Positions 45,361 through 54,638 of a DNA stretch of 64,000 bases are shown in pieces; the stretch's first letter is position 1; every line of letters begins with the position of its first letter. The position numbers and the translations under genes were made by a program. The stretch lies in assembly GCF_030296835.1 (NCBI RefSeq), contig NZ_AP027923.1, positions 558,001 to 622,000 on the forward strand, read 5' to 3'. The notes under the pieces were generated by a model. That model did not search any database and was not told where the DNA came from. It worked only from the letters and a program-made list of their open reading frames with translations. This stretch comes from Pseudoalteromonas sp. MM1 (GTDB lineage: Bacteria; Pseudomonadota; Gammaproteobacteria; Enterobacterales; Alteromonadaceae).

Positions 45361-45559
45361 TTATATTGGTTAAGCAAGCGTACACCCTAAGCTTGATACT
45401 ATACAGGCATCATTAAAAGTTAGTTTTTATATACTTTGTTTATTAACTTTCAGTGGTGTCTGTATTAAGTTGTTTTCGGTATTTAATTAGTTAGTGCAAA
45501 GTGTTTTGCCAATGTTTAACGGCTATTTTTGCATTTATTACCGTTCTATTTTTTCAATT

Positions 45560-45582
45560 AAATTGATTTAAACAATCAATTT
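45560..45582. promoter_or_regulatory. Inverted repeat upstream of the patatin gene
   Basis: The perfect 9-bp arms AAATTGATT and AATCAATTT around TAAAC lie 72 bases before the patatin start. It may be an operator; no regulator is adjacent. Confidence 0.4.
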
Positions 45583-45653
45583 TAAGATACCACTTTAATT
45601 TTTTATAATGACTGTATAAACAAAAACATCATTAAATTAAAGGAAGGTACACC

Positions 45654-46652
45654 GTGAACGCTCTAACAACCGCATCGGCTAATTCAGTTACAAAACCAGC
45701 GCAGCCAAAAGTTGCACTGATAGCTGAAGGTGGCGGACAGCGAGGGATATTCACAGCCGGTGTACTTGATGCGTGGTTAGAGCAAAATTACGACCCCTTT
45801 GATTTATTTATTGGCACCTCTGCCGGCTCGCAAAATTTAACTAGCTATTTAGCACGCCAAAAAGGCTATGCAAAACGTTTAATTAGAGGGCTTTCGCGTA
45901 ACAAGCGTTTTTTTCAATTGGGCCGTGGTTTAATGGGTAAACACATAGTTGATTTAGACTGGTACTTTGATAAAACCACCGAGGTAAACAGAGTACTCGA
46001 CTTTAAAACAGCTAAAAGCAGTTTAGGTGAGCGAGAGTTACTTATAACTGCAACCAATACTCGTGACAGAAAAGCCTATTACTTATCGCCAACAGGTGAG
46101 GGAAAGCAATGGCGAGATTTATTAAAAGCTTCTAGCGCGTTACCTTTTTTGTATAAACAGGGGGTTAAATTAACACCTTGGTTAGATACAAAAGCAGCAA
46201 ACGAAGCAGATTTAGCTCGTCAAGAGCACTCTAGTGACGACTTTTATGTAGACGGCGGTTTAGCAGCGCCATTGCCGGTACGCGAAGCTTATAACCGCGG
46301 TGCACGAAAAATCGTGGTAATAAGAACCGTTGATGAGCATTTTCAAGCGCAAACTGCATGGGTTCAAAAGCTTAGAACATTTGCATGTGCGTCAGGTTAC
46401 TGCCCAAAAACACTCGATTACTTGATTCAACACGAACAAGCATACCTAGACGAGCTAACGTTTATTGCCAATCCGCCTAGTGATGTAGAAATTATACAAA
46501 TTTTTGCAGATGAAAAACTACACAGTAAATTATTAGGCAGTTCAAACGATGATTTACGCTTTGATCATAAACTAGGTGTAAAAGCAGGCCGCGCTTATTT
46601 AAAAAGTCAAAATGCACGTATAGTAGATTACGCACACAGCTATGCCATGTAG
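45654..46652 (+). CDS. Patatin-like phospholipase (YjjU-like)
   Basis: This 332-residue serine lipase/acyl hydrolase uses a Ser-Asp dyad. The oxyanion loop EGGGQRGIF is at residues 25-33, the nucleophile Ser56 is in GTSAG, and Asp200 is in VDGG. There is no signal peptide, so action is cytoplasmic or at the inner membrane. The start is GTG at 45654 behind AGGAAGG. An inverted repeat upstream may regulate it. Confidence 0.88.
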   Translation: MNALTTASANSVTKPAQPKVALIAEGGGQRGIFTAGVLDAWLEQNYDPFDLFIGTSAGSQNLTSYLARQKGYAKRLIRGLSRNKRFFQLGRGLMGKHIVDLDWYFDKTTEVNRVLDFKTAKSSLGERELLITATNTRDRKAYYLSPTGEGKQWRDLLKASSALPFLYKQGVKLTPWLDTKAANEADLARQEHSSDDFYVDGGLAAPLPVREAYNRGARKIVVIRTVDEHFQAQTAWVQKLRTFACASGYCPKTLDYLIQHEQAYLDELTFIANPPSDVEIIQIFADEKLHSKLLGSSNDDLRFDHKLGVKAGRAYLKSQNARIVDYAHSYAM

Positions 46653-46717
46653 CTGTGTATACCAGCGCTTAAACTTAAATTACCACGCGCTGGTAAAGTG
46701 CCTTAGCAAAATTAAAG

Positions 46718-47575
46718 CTATGCTTTTTTTAAGCTTATCGATGGCTTTTTATTGCTAATTGCCGCACCTAATAAAATAAGCGCTAAAGCAATAAATACTG
46801 ACCAACTAAAGGGAGCCTGCGAGGCGAGTATTAAAATAAATGTAGAGAGCACCGGCGTTAAAAAGCTTAAGGAAGCTAAAAGCGAGCGATTACCAAATTT
46901 TAAACCATGATCCCATAAATAAAATGCACCACCTACTGGGCCTAATCCTAATAAAATAGCGCCTAGCCATTGTGAAGCAGACAAACTAGTAACGGTTGTT
47001 TCAAAATAAAAATGTGCACAAAGGGCAAGCACTGCCACAATAAGTGAAAGCCAGCCTATGTCATCTACATGGCTATTAAATCGCGACATTAAATAAGAAT
47101 AACTCGACCAAAGTACGGCGCAGCATCCTGCAAAAACATACCCTAAGTAATATTCACTATTGATTGATAACCCACTGCCATCGGTAATTAAACTAAGCGT
47201 GCCTAAAAATCCCAGTAATCCGCCCAATATAGCTTTAAATTTAGCCCCTGGGGTAGCAACAAATACACCTAGCAATAATGGCCAAAGGTACACAATTAAG
47301 CTTACCTCGATTAAAGGGCCGTATTTTAAAGCCATAAAATAACAAAAGTGAAAACCAAATAAACCAGTAACACCTATTATAATTTGCTTTTTAGAAAGCT
47401 TAGGAGGGGTTAATAATGGCTGTTTTGTAGCTACGCGTTTAACTAATAAAATAATAAAAGAGAGTGAAAAACATATAAAAAGTAACTGAAAAGCAGGCAG
47501 TGCTTTGGTTAAATTACCCAGTAATGCTAAAAGCCCCCACGAAAATATTGCTAAAAAGCCTATGTTTGTTGCCAT
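46718..47575 (-). CDS. EamA/DMT-superfamily exporter
   Basis: This 285-residue inner-membrane protein has about ten membrane segments in two EamA halves, typical of drug/metabolite exporters for amino acids, purines or aromatic compounds. The second half carries the conserved LGPVGGAFYLWDHGLK motif near residue 210. It lies 95 bases downstream of an AraC-type regulator gene in the same direction, which may control it. Confidence 0.88.
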   Translation of the reverse strand: MATNIGFLAIFSWGLLALLGNLTKALPAFQLLFICFSLSFIILLVKRVATKQPLLTPPKLSKKQIIIGVTGLFGFHFCYFMALKYGPLIEVSLIVYLWPLLLGVFVATPGAKFKAILGGLLGFLGTLSLITDGSGLSINSEYYLGYVFAGCCAVLWSSYSYLMSRFNSHVDDIGWLSLIVAVLALCAHFYFETTVTSLSASQWLGAILLGLGPVGGAFYLWDHGLKFGNRSLLASLSFLTPVLSTFILILASQAPFSWSVFIALALILLGAAISNKKPSISLKKA

Positions 47576-47670
47576 TAATTATCCCCCGTAAATACTATTT
47601 ACTGAGTGTATCAACAGGGTGAAGTATAAATATGCTAAAAAGATGGTGTTGTTGTTTGCTTAGGCGCAAT

Positions 47671-48381
47671 TTACTGCTTTGTAAACGCTTTAGGTGGCTG
47701 CCCAAAGTATACATTAAACCGACGGCTAAAAGCTGAGGCATCATTATAACCAATGCGCTCACCTACTAAAGCAATCGGTAGGTCTGAATGCGTTAATAAG
47801 GCGCGCGCATGCTGCATTCGTAACATAGTTATATATTGCAGCGCACTCATGTTAGTGTTTCTTTTGAAAACAGTTTTAAATTGCGTAACGCTTAAACAGG
47901 CTATATTGGCCAGCTCTTTTAACGTGTAGGGATACGCTAAATTTTGCTTTACCGTGGTTATTACATTATCTATTCGCTTATCAATATTACTGTGGCTGCT
48001 TTGCTCACAAAGTAATAAATAAAATAAATCAAAGGTTGAGCTAGTCAGTTTATCATCACTAACAACGAGCAGTTGCTGCTCAATAAATTGTAAGTAACTT
48101 AATAAGCGGCTATCTATTGAAATTTTAGGGCAAAAAAGATTTATAAGGTTATCAGGGAGCGCATCTAAATCTGCCACAATAAAACGTGCAGCCTCATCGG
48201 CCGTAAAGGCATGCACTACGTTTTTATGTATAACTATACAACTGCCTGTACTGACCGTTGTTTTAAAGTCATTATTTAATGTTATGTGTATTTCACCGTG
48301 TAGAGGTAACACGAGTTGATGGTAATTATGCTGGTGGCGCTTTATATCTTGCGAATAAAACCGAATAGAAAGCTTATTCAT
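47671..48381 (-). CDS. AraC-family transcriptional regulator
   Basis: This 236-residue activator-type regulator has an N-terminal cupin-like sensor (about 1-90; HNYHQLVLPLHGEI, VIHKNVVHAF) and a C-terminal pair of helix-turn-helix motifs. These are TLKELANIACLSVTQFKTVFKR at 48-type spacing near residue 160 (positions 47860-47925) and ALVGERIGYNDASAFSRRF near the end. The adjacent DMT exporter downstream is its most likely target. Confidence 0.88.
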   Translation of the reverse strand: MNKLSIRFYSQDIKRHQHNYHQLVLPLHGEIHITLNNDFKTTVSTGSCIVIHKNVVHAFTADEAARFIVADLDALPDNLINLFCPKISIDSRLLSYLQFIEQQLLVVSDDKLTSSTFDLFYLLLCEQSSHSNIDKRIDNVITTVKQNLAYPYTLKELANIACLSVTQFKTVFKRNTNMSALQYITMLRMQHARALLTHSDLPIALVGERIGYNDASAFSRRFNVYFGQPPKAFTKQ

Positions 48382-48454
48382 TGCCTACTCCAATATCTAA
48401 TACATAAACCGAGTATTGCCTAAAATACTTTAGTAAAACATAGCGTTAATAAAC

Positions 48455-48886
48455 CTAAGTAGATGACAATAATATACTGGTTTCGCTATTTAAAATGCCT
48501 TCTATTTCGCGTACTTGCCTGAGTACGCCATCAAACTCACTTAAATTAGCAGCCTGTATTTCAGCCACTAAATCCCAAGCGCCATTAGTAGTATGTAACT
48601 TAGTAAGCTCAGGTATACCACGCATGGTTTTAATTACCTGCGAGGTCGATTTACCCACCACTTCTACCATCATAATGGCTCTTACGGCTTCGGTTTCTAT
48701 GTGTTCATGTACGCGCACAGTAAAACCTAATATAGCACCCGATGAGACTAAACGGTCCAAGCGGTTTTGTACCGTCCCGCGCGACACTTTTAAAACATCG
48801 GCCAATGCTGAAATAGAAGCGCGGCCGTCTTTTCTTAATTCGGCTATTAACGCGTTATCTAATGAGTCGTAAATATAAGGGGTCAT
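48455..48886 (-). CDS. Lrp/AsnC-family transcriptional regulator
   Basis: This 143-residue regulator has an N-terminal HTH (ASISALADVLKVSRGTVQNR, about residues 22-41) and a C-terminal RAM ligand-binding domain. It is divergent from the ornithine cyclodeaminase / CtlX-type operon. Lrp-family regulators commonly control adjacent amino-acid genes in response to their substrate, so ornithine, arginine or citrulline are candidate effectors. Confidence 0.9.
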   Translation of the reverse strand: MTPYIYDSLDNALIAELRKDGRASISALADVLKVSRGTVQNRLDRLVSSGAILGFTVRVHEHIETEAVRAIMMVEVVGKSTSQVIKTMRGIPELTKLHTTNGAWDLVAEIQAANLSEFDGVLRQVREIEGILNSETSILLSST

Positions 48887-49053
48887 AAAACGCCTTGGGT
48901 TATGTGTTTATTACAAATTACTAAATTTGTACTTTGATGCATAGCAATTTGCTAAAAAATAATATTATTTGTATAAATTTTTGGCATTTTAAGTAACACC
49001 TCTGGCCTATAAACTTATTTCAAATAATTTATTTAGTCATTAAAGAGGTATTT
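48887..49053. promoter_or_regulatory. Divergent Lrp/ocd promoter region
   Basis: This gap holds two AT-rich palindromes, ACAAAT ... ATTTGT (48913-48930) and AAATAATATTATTT (48958-48971), suited to Lrp-type binding. Confidence 0.45.
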
Positions 49054-50136
49054 ATGAGTCATTTTATCGCACAGCCTAAACAAGGTGTTCCATTTGTGAG
49101 CGTACAGGCAATGGCCAAACTTATAAATAAAGTGGGCATAGAAAACGTGCTATTAGCGCTTACTCAAAGGTTAGAGCAAGATTTTGCTCGCTGGCACGAA
49201 TTTGATAAATCGCCACGTTATGCAGCGCACTCTCCAGATGGCGTAATAGAGCTTATGCCCGTAAGCGATGGCAAAATGTTTAGCTGCAAATATGTAAATG
49301 GTCATCCAAAAAACACATTTAAAGAGCTTCAAACAGTGGCCGCATTTGGTATTTTGTCGGATGTTGATAGCGGTTACCCAGTAATGATCAGTGAAATGTG
49401 CCTACTAACGGCCCTACGCACAGCGGCTACATCGGCGCTTGTTGCAAAGTATTTAGCGCCTGAAAACTCAACAACGCTGACATTAATTGGTAATGGTGCA
49501 CAGTCTGAGTTTCAGGCACTCGCTTTTAAAGCCGTATTAGGTATTACCCACATTCGTTTATACGACATTGATAAAAACGCCTCACAAAAAGCCTACAACA
49601 ACTTAAGTGGCTACGGCTTAAATGTAACTATATGCAATAGCGCAGCGGAAGCCGTACAGGGCGCGCACATTGTTACCACCTGCACAGCGGATAAAAAAAA
49701 TGCCACTATTTTAACCAACGATATGATCCCACAAGGTGTGCATTTAAATGCCATTGGTGGAGATTGCCCTGGTAAAACAGAGCTTGATTCACAGTTACTA
49801 GAGCGTGCCACTGTGTTTGTAGAGTACGAGCCGCAAACCAGAATAGAAGGCGAAATACAGCAAATGAGCGACACTTTTGCCGTAACAGAGTTTCATAAAG
49901 TAATTAATAAACAAGTACCTGGACGTACAAGTAACGACGAGCTAACTATTTTTGATGGGGTAGGTTTTGCAAGCGAAGACTTTACCGCATTGGTTTATAT
50001 TAAAGATGCGCTGGTGGCTGCGGGTGAGTTTGAATTACTTGATTTAATTACACAACAAGCTGATCCACGTGATTTATTTTCGGTACTTAATTGTACACAA
50101 ACAGCAAAAACCCATAATCAAGAGCAAGTGGCATGA
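49054..50136 (+). CDS. Ornithine cyclodeaminase family protein
   Basis: This 360-residue enzyme belongs to the ornithine cyclodeaminase/mu-crystallin family, which converts ornithine to proline and ammonia with bound NAD. The Rossmann-type LTLIGNGAQSEFQALAF is near residues 147-163, and the TALRTAATSALVAKYL and GDCPGKTELD motifs are present. The family also includes ketimine reductases, so the assignment leans on context: it overlaps a CtlX-type hydrolase (ATGA) and faces an Lrp-type regulator. Confidence 0.88.
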   Translation: MSHFIAQPKQGVPFVSVQAMAKLINKVGIENVLLALTQRLEQDFARWHEFDKSPRYAAHSPDGVIELMPVSDGKMFSCKYVNGHPKNTFKELQTVAAFGILSDVDSGYPVMISEMCLLTALRTAATSALVAKYLAPENSTTLTLIGNGAQSEFQALAFKAVLGITHIRLYDIDKNASQKAYNNLSGYGLNVTICNSAAEAVQGAHIVTTCTADKKNATILTNDMIPQGVHLNAIGGDCPGKTELDSQLLERATVFVEYEPQTRIEGEIQQMSDTFAVTEFHKVINKQVPGRTSNDELTIFDGVGFASEDFTALVYIKDALVAAGEFELLDLITQQADPRDLFSVLNCTQTAKTHNQEQVA

Positions 50137-51044
50137 GTTATATAAAGCAAGCACCAAGCGCCGTGGTTATGGTGCGACCGCATCATTTTACATCTAACCC
50201 ACAAACTATGTTAGACAACACGTTTCAAAGTACCTGCAATTCACAAAATCAGAGTCAGCACGCCTTTGACGAAGTAACCAATGCGGTTAAATTATTACAA
50301 AACGAGGGCGTAACCGTTCACCTTTTTGAAGACGAGCACACACACACGCCCGATTCAGTGTTTCCAAATAATTGGTTTTCTACCCATCAAAGTGGTGAGC
50401 TAGTTGTTTATCCAATGTATGCAGAAAACAGAAGATTAGAATATCGAAAAGATATTATTGATTTTTTGACTAATCACTATAAAGTGTTGTCTGTGACTGA
50501 TTATTCATTTTTAGCGAAAGAAAATGCATATTTAGAAGGCACAGGATCGCTTGTTATTGATCACCCACATAAGCTTGCTTATGCAGTAGAATCTAAGCGC
50601 ACTACTAAAACTGTGGTTAATACAGTATGTGAACAATTAAAACTAAAACCTGTTGTATTTAATGCGTACGATAAACAAGGTACTGCGGTTTATCATACTA
50701 ATGTATTAATGTGTATAGCAACAGAGTTTGCCATGATCAGCTTAGATATGGTGCCAAATAGTCAGCACAAACAAATAACTAGCCATTTTATACAAAGCCA
50801 TTTAGAAGTAATAAACTTAACTAATGAGCAAATAAGTAGCTTTTGTGGCAACGCAATAGAGCTACAAGGTACAAATGGCCGCATTTTAGCACTCTCACAA
50901 ACGGCGTTTAATGCACTTACAACCGAACAAAAAGCAGCAATACAAAAAACAGCTAAACTTGTTCCGTTACCTATACCAACCATAGAGTCGGCGGGAGGTT
51001 CGGTTAGATGCATGATTGCAGGCATTCATCTGCAAAGTAAATAA
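50133..51044 (+). CDS. ctlX: CtlX-like citrulline/arginine hydrolase (guanidino-modifying superfamily)
   Basis: This 303-residue protein of the arginine deiminase-related fold resembles CtlX, reported to convert citrulline to ornithine with release of ammonia and CO2. Active-site features are PDSVFPNNWFS near residue 70, YLEGTGSLV near residue 130, the His in YHTNVLM near residue 188, and the nucleophilic Cys in GGSVRCMIAG near residue 294. It is coupled by ATGA overlap to ornithine cyclodeaminase, which would take the ornithine on to proline. Arginine dihydrolase is an alternative activity. Confidence 0.85.
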   Translation: MSYIKQAPSAVVMVRPHHFTSNPQTMLDNTFQSTCNSQNQSQHAFDEVTNAVKLLQNEGVTVHLFEDEHTHTPDSVFPNNWFSTHQSGELVVYPMYAENRRLEYRKDIIDFLTNHYKVLSVTDYSFLAKENAYLEGTGSLVIDHPHKLAYAVESKRTTKTVVNTVCEQLKLKPVVFNAYDKQGTAVYHTNVLMCIATEFAMISLDMVPNSQHKQITSHFIQSHLEVINLTNEQISSFCGNAIELQGTNGRILALSQTAFNALTTEQKAAIQKTAKLVPLPIPTIESAGGSVRCMIAGIHLQSK

Positions 51045-51169
51045 CCTACCACTAAGTCAACATACTAAGGCAGCTTAGCTGCCTAAATCTATGGCTAATA
51101 TGCATAATTAAATGCCATTTACTCAACCACTTGCTGAGTAAAACATAATAAATACAAAAGGATTAGCCC

Positions 51170-52576
51170 ATGTTCGATACCGTAGTAAAAAGTGTAAATG
51201 GCCTATTATGGGGAGAGGGCCAAATACTGATCTACATACTACTGTTTGCAGGTATTTGGTTTTCGGTGCGTTTAAAAGCAATTCAAATAGTAAAATTTAA
51301 ACACATGTTTAGCCTTTTAAAAGGCAGTAGCAAGTGTAAAAAAGACGATATCTCTTCATTTCAGGCATTGTGTACTGGCCTGTGTGCTCGTGTAGGTACA
51401 GGTAATTTAGCTGGGGTAGCCGTTGCCATTTCACTTGGCGGAAGCGGCGCCATATTTTGGATGTGGGTTATTGCCATACTTGGCATGGCAACCGGCTTTG
51501 CCGAAAGTGTATTAGGGCAGGTGTATAAAGTACGCGATAGTAGTGGCGAGTTTAGAGGCGGCCCCGCCTATTATATTCAACAAGGTTTAGGCAGCCGTGC
51601 CTTTGCTATTGTGTTTGCCGCGTGTTTATTTTTAGGTTACGGCTTTACCTTTAGTGCCATGCAAACCAATACCATAACCGACGCCCTTAACTATGCATTT
51701 GAAGTACCCACCTTTTATTCAGGATTAGTAATTACCGTATTAGCAGGCTCAATTATACTTGGCGGCTTTAAAGCAATAGCCCGTTTTGCTGAACGTGTAG
51801 TGCCATTAATGGGCATATTATTTGTAGCAGCTGCCGTAATTATAACGCTTATAAATTTACCGCAAGTACCAGCCATGCTTAAAGATGTATTTTTATCAGC
51901 CTTTGGCTTGCAAGAAGCTGGCGCAGGTGCAATGGGTGCAGCCATTAAAAATGGTATACAACGCGGTTTATACTCTAACGAAGCCGGTGCGGGTAGTGTG
52001 CCCCATGCAGCAGCAAGCGCAAGCCCTATTCCTAATCACCCAGTAACACAAGGCTATATACAAATGCTTGGCGTGTTTTTTGACACCATTGTACTTTGTA
52101 GCTGTACCGCCGTTGTGATTTTACTTGCCGATGTAGATATAAGCGGCGAAATGGAAGGCATACGTTTAACGCAAAGCGCCATGACCGCACACTTAGCACA
52201 AGGCGGCGTATATTTTGTTGCGGCAGCCATTACTTTATTTGCCTTTACTTCGGTGGTGGCCAACTACGCTTACGCCGAAAGTAACCTACATTTATTTAAG
52301 CTCGATAACAAAGTAGGGCGCACAATTTATACATTACTTTATTTATCAATGATGCTGTGGGGCGCATCTGCGTCTCTAAAAGAAGTCTGGGATTTAGCCG
52401 ATATAGCATTAGGGTTAATGACAGTAGTTAACGTAATCGCTATTATATTGCTCACGCCGACTATTTTGTCTGTTAATCGCGACTACAACACACAAAGAGA
52501 AAAAGGCATAGAGCCCGAATTTAAAGTAAAAAATGTAAAAGTACAGGGAAAATGCGAAAGCGGCATTTGGGATTGA
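51170..52576 (+). CDS. Sodium:amino acid symporter, AGCS family
   Basis: This 468-residue inner-membrane transporter has about 11 membrane segments, typical of the alanine/glycine:cation symporters. Signature segments include ALCTGLCARVGTGNLAGVA near residue 65, GGPAYYIQQGLG near residue 128 and YSNEAGAGSVPHAAA near residue 268. It normally imports alanine, glycine or D-alanine with sodium. Placed 125 bases after the ctlX-type gene, it may import amino acids related to that pathway, but this is inference. Confidence 0.93.
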   Translation: MFDTVVKSVNGLLWGEGQILIYILLFAGIWFSVRLKAIQIVKFKHMFSLLKGSSKCKKDDISSFQALCTGLCARVGTGNLAGVAVAISLGGSGAIFWMWVIAILGMATGFAESVLGQVYKVRDSSGEFRGGPAYYIQQGLGSRAFAIVFAACLFLGYGFTFSAMQTNTITDALNYAFEVPTFYSGLVITVLAGSIILGGFKAIARFAERVVPLMGILFVAAAVIITLINLPQVPAMLKDVFLSAFGLQEAGAGAMGAAIKNGIQRGLYSNEAGAGSVPHAAASASPIPNHPVTQGYIQMLGVFFDTIVLCSCTAVVILLADVDISGEMEGIRLTQSAMTAHLAQGGVYFVAAAITLFAFTSVVANYAYAESNLHLFKLDNKVGRTIYTLLYLSMMLWGASASLKEVWDLADIALGLMTVVNVIAIILLTPTILSVNRDYNTQREKGIEPEFKVKNVKVQGKCESGIWD

Positions 52577-52604
52577 TTCGCGTATTTTAAGCAATTTTAA
52601 CGAT

Positions 52605-52642
52605 AAAAAGCGGTTTTATGGCAACATAAAACCGCTTTTTAA
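52605..52642 (+). terminator. Terminator of the AGCS symporter gene
   Basis: A perfect 16-bp stem (AAAAAGCGGTTTTATG and its complement) around GCAA is followed by T5. Confidence 0.9.
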
Positions 52643-52715
52643 ATTTGCATAATTATTCAGTTTTGGGTTTTGTAAACTGCACTAAAAGCTAAGAAAAATA
52701 AGGTAAACTGATTTA

Positions 52716-53729
52716 ATGATAGACATTCATGCAGGGAAAACAGCAGCAAAAATTATTAACAAGCAGGGCTTTAAACCCGAGTTATTTACCTCTTTTTTAG
52801 GGGCAAGTGGTGGGCCTAAATGGTTTACTTTATTTGGTTTAGACAAATATATTTTTGGTGAGTTTTTTAAACACCGCACCCAACCACTTAACTTAATTGG
52901 ATCATCTGCTGGCGCATTTCGATCTGCGTGTTTTGCACAAAACGACCCCGTTGCTGCCATTGAGCGTTTAGCAAAATCGTATTCGCAAACGCGCTATTCT
53001 AGTAATAAACCAACACCAAATGAAATAACAATAAAAGCGCGCGGATTACTTGAAGATGTTTTTGGCGATAACGGTGTAACCGAAATTTTAAATAACCCCG
53101 TGTTTAAAGCGCATTTTATAGTGGCTAAATCTAATGGCTTTATTGCCAGCGAAAATAAATTAATTCAGCTTTTGGGTTTATCAAAAAGTTATATGCTCAA
53201 TCGCGTAAACCGAAAATTGTTAGGCTCGCAGTACGAGCGATTTATTTTTGGTGCGCCAAACAGTAATTTATCAATAACTGATAGTTATAACTTTAAAACT
53301 CAAAACATACCACTTAGCCAAACTAATTTAAAAGATGCCTTACTCGCATCGGGCTCTATACCGCTTGTTATGCAAGGTATAAAAAATATTGCCGGTTCAC
53401 CACAAGGTATGTATCGCGATGGTGGAATAATTGACTACCACTTTGATTTAAAAATTAATAACCCAGGCTTAATTTTATATCCGCATTTTAATAGCGAGCC
53501 AAAAGCAGGGTGGTTCGATAAAAATTTAAAACGTAAAGTAGCACCACAAAATTACGATAATGTTGTGATGATCTCACCATCAAAAGAATTTATAGCAGGT
53601 TTACCTTACGGAAAAATTCCAGATAGAAATGACTTTACTAATCTCGATGCAGACACACGCATTAAATATTGGAATACCGTTTTTAGTGAAACTGAAAAAT
53701 TAGCTGAAGCGTTTGATAAGAAGCTATAA
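52716..53729 (+). CDS. Patatin-like phospholipase
   Basis: This 337-residue acyl hydrolase has the nucleophile Ser64 in GSSAG and the dyad Asp in YRDGGIID (near residue 233). The glycine-rich oxyanion motif is LGASGGPKW near residue 28, further from the N-terminus than in the first patatin of this window, so the two are not close paralogues. There is no signal peptide. It has only a weak ribosome-binding site and no partner genes. Confidence 0.85.
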   Translation: MIDIHAGKTAAKIINKQGFKPELFTSFLGASGGPKWFTLFGLDKYIFGEFFKHRTQPLNLIGSSAGAFRSACFAQNDPVAAIERLAKSYSQTRYSSNKPTPNEITIKARGLLEDVFGDNGVTEILNNPVFKAHFIVAKSNGFIASENKLIQLLGLSKSYMLNRVNRKLLGSQYERFIFGAPNSNLSITDSYNFKTQNIPLSQTNLKDALLASGSIPLVMQGIKNIAGSPQGMYRDGGIIDYHFDLKINNPGLILYPHFNSEPKAGWFDKNLKRKVAPQNYDNVVMISPSKEFIAGLPYGKIPDRNDFTNLDADTRIKYWNTVFSETEKLAEAFDKKL

Positions 53730-53918
53730 ATAAGTATGTATTAGCTCAGGCATGTACTAAATTATTACATTTTTATTAAAGGGCTAGAGTATTAAATAAT
53801 AAATATGGGATTGTGCTAAGCGAATAAAAAATTATACTTACTAATTATAGAGATAGGAGCTTTTAGGTATACTTTAAAACGCAAAACTTAAGTTAGGCAA
53901 TGGAGAAAGGAGATATTT

Positions 53919-54238
53919 ATGCCAAAAATATATGAATACTTTGGGCTAGTACTATTTTTTATAGCAATGAACATGAGCCGATCCATATTCATGCTAAATT
54001 TCAAGGTAAAGAGTCTAAAGCCGAGCTGCATATGTTGAGCGGCCGCATTCACAAGATTGTGATAAAGGATAAAGGAACGGGACTTGAACAGAAAAAACGC
54101 AAAGAATTTGAATAGTTCGTTAATGCTTATGCTGACGATATAGTTAATAAATGGGTCGATTATTTTGTTAAAAAGAAACATATCAGTCCACAATTGATTA
54201 CAAGAAAGGTGAAAAATGTCAGAGCTATCGGTAGTTAA
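53919..54238 (+). pseudogene. Broken DUF4160 gene
   Basis: The start MPKIYEYFGLVLFF is typical of DUF4160. Adding one T to the T6 tract at 53955-53960 restores YSNEHEPIHIHAKF and the rest of the family sequence. A TAG at 54112-54114 inside EFE*FVNAY is a second lesion. The intact protein would be about 106 residues. DUF4160 genes commonly precede DUF2442 genes, as here; the pair is thought by some to be toxin-antitoxin-like, but this is not established. The 3' end overlaps the DUF2442 start by 23 bases. Confidence 0.85.
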
Positions 54239-54473
54239 TGCTAAACATATTACAGGTCATATACTTGATATTGAATTCAATGACGGGCATATTTCGACTG
54301 TAGATTTTGCCACATTTATTTTTTCTGTAGGTCATCCTGACTACGAAGCTTACAAAAAGATAGATGGTTTCTTAAACTTTGATATTGTTGATGGAAATAT
54401 CAATTGGGATGACTACACTATGATTTTTCCTGTTGAGGATTTATACAAAAATAAAATCATAAAACATAGCTAG
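54216..54473 (+). CDS. DUF2442 domain-containing protein
   Basis: This 85-residue small protein has the DUF2442 pattern: VVNAKHITGHILDIEFNDGH, VDFATFIF, then NFDIVDGNINWDDYTMIFP. ATG follows AAGGTG. It is intact although its DUF4160 partner is broken, which would fit retention of an antitoxin-like gene after loss of its toxin-like neighbour, or recent decay. Function is unknown. Confidence 0.85.
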   Translation: MSELSVVNAKHITGHILDIEFNDGHISTVDFATFIFSVGHPDYEAYKKIDGFLNFDIVDGNINWDDYTMIFPVEDLYKNKIIKHS

Positions 54474-54489
54474 AGAAGCTTTAAAGTTA

Positions 54490-54522
54490 AATTTATAAGC
54501 CGCTAAAAGCGGCTTATAAATT
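54490..54522 (+). terminator. Hairpin after the DUF2442 gene
   Basis: A perfect 15-bp stem (AATTTATAAGCCGCT and its complement) with loop AAA lies 17 bases past the stop. The T-run is weak. Confidence 0.65.
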
Positions 54523-54638
54523 ATTTATCTGAATATAATATAAGTCCACAAATAAGGTCGTAATATTAAGGAAGAGGATGAAAGCCTTTCTGTTAATGCT
54601 TATGCATTCTGTAAAGCAATATACTTTGTCTTTTTTTA

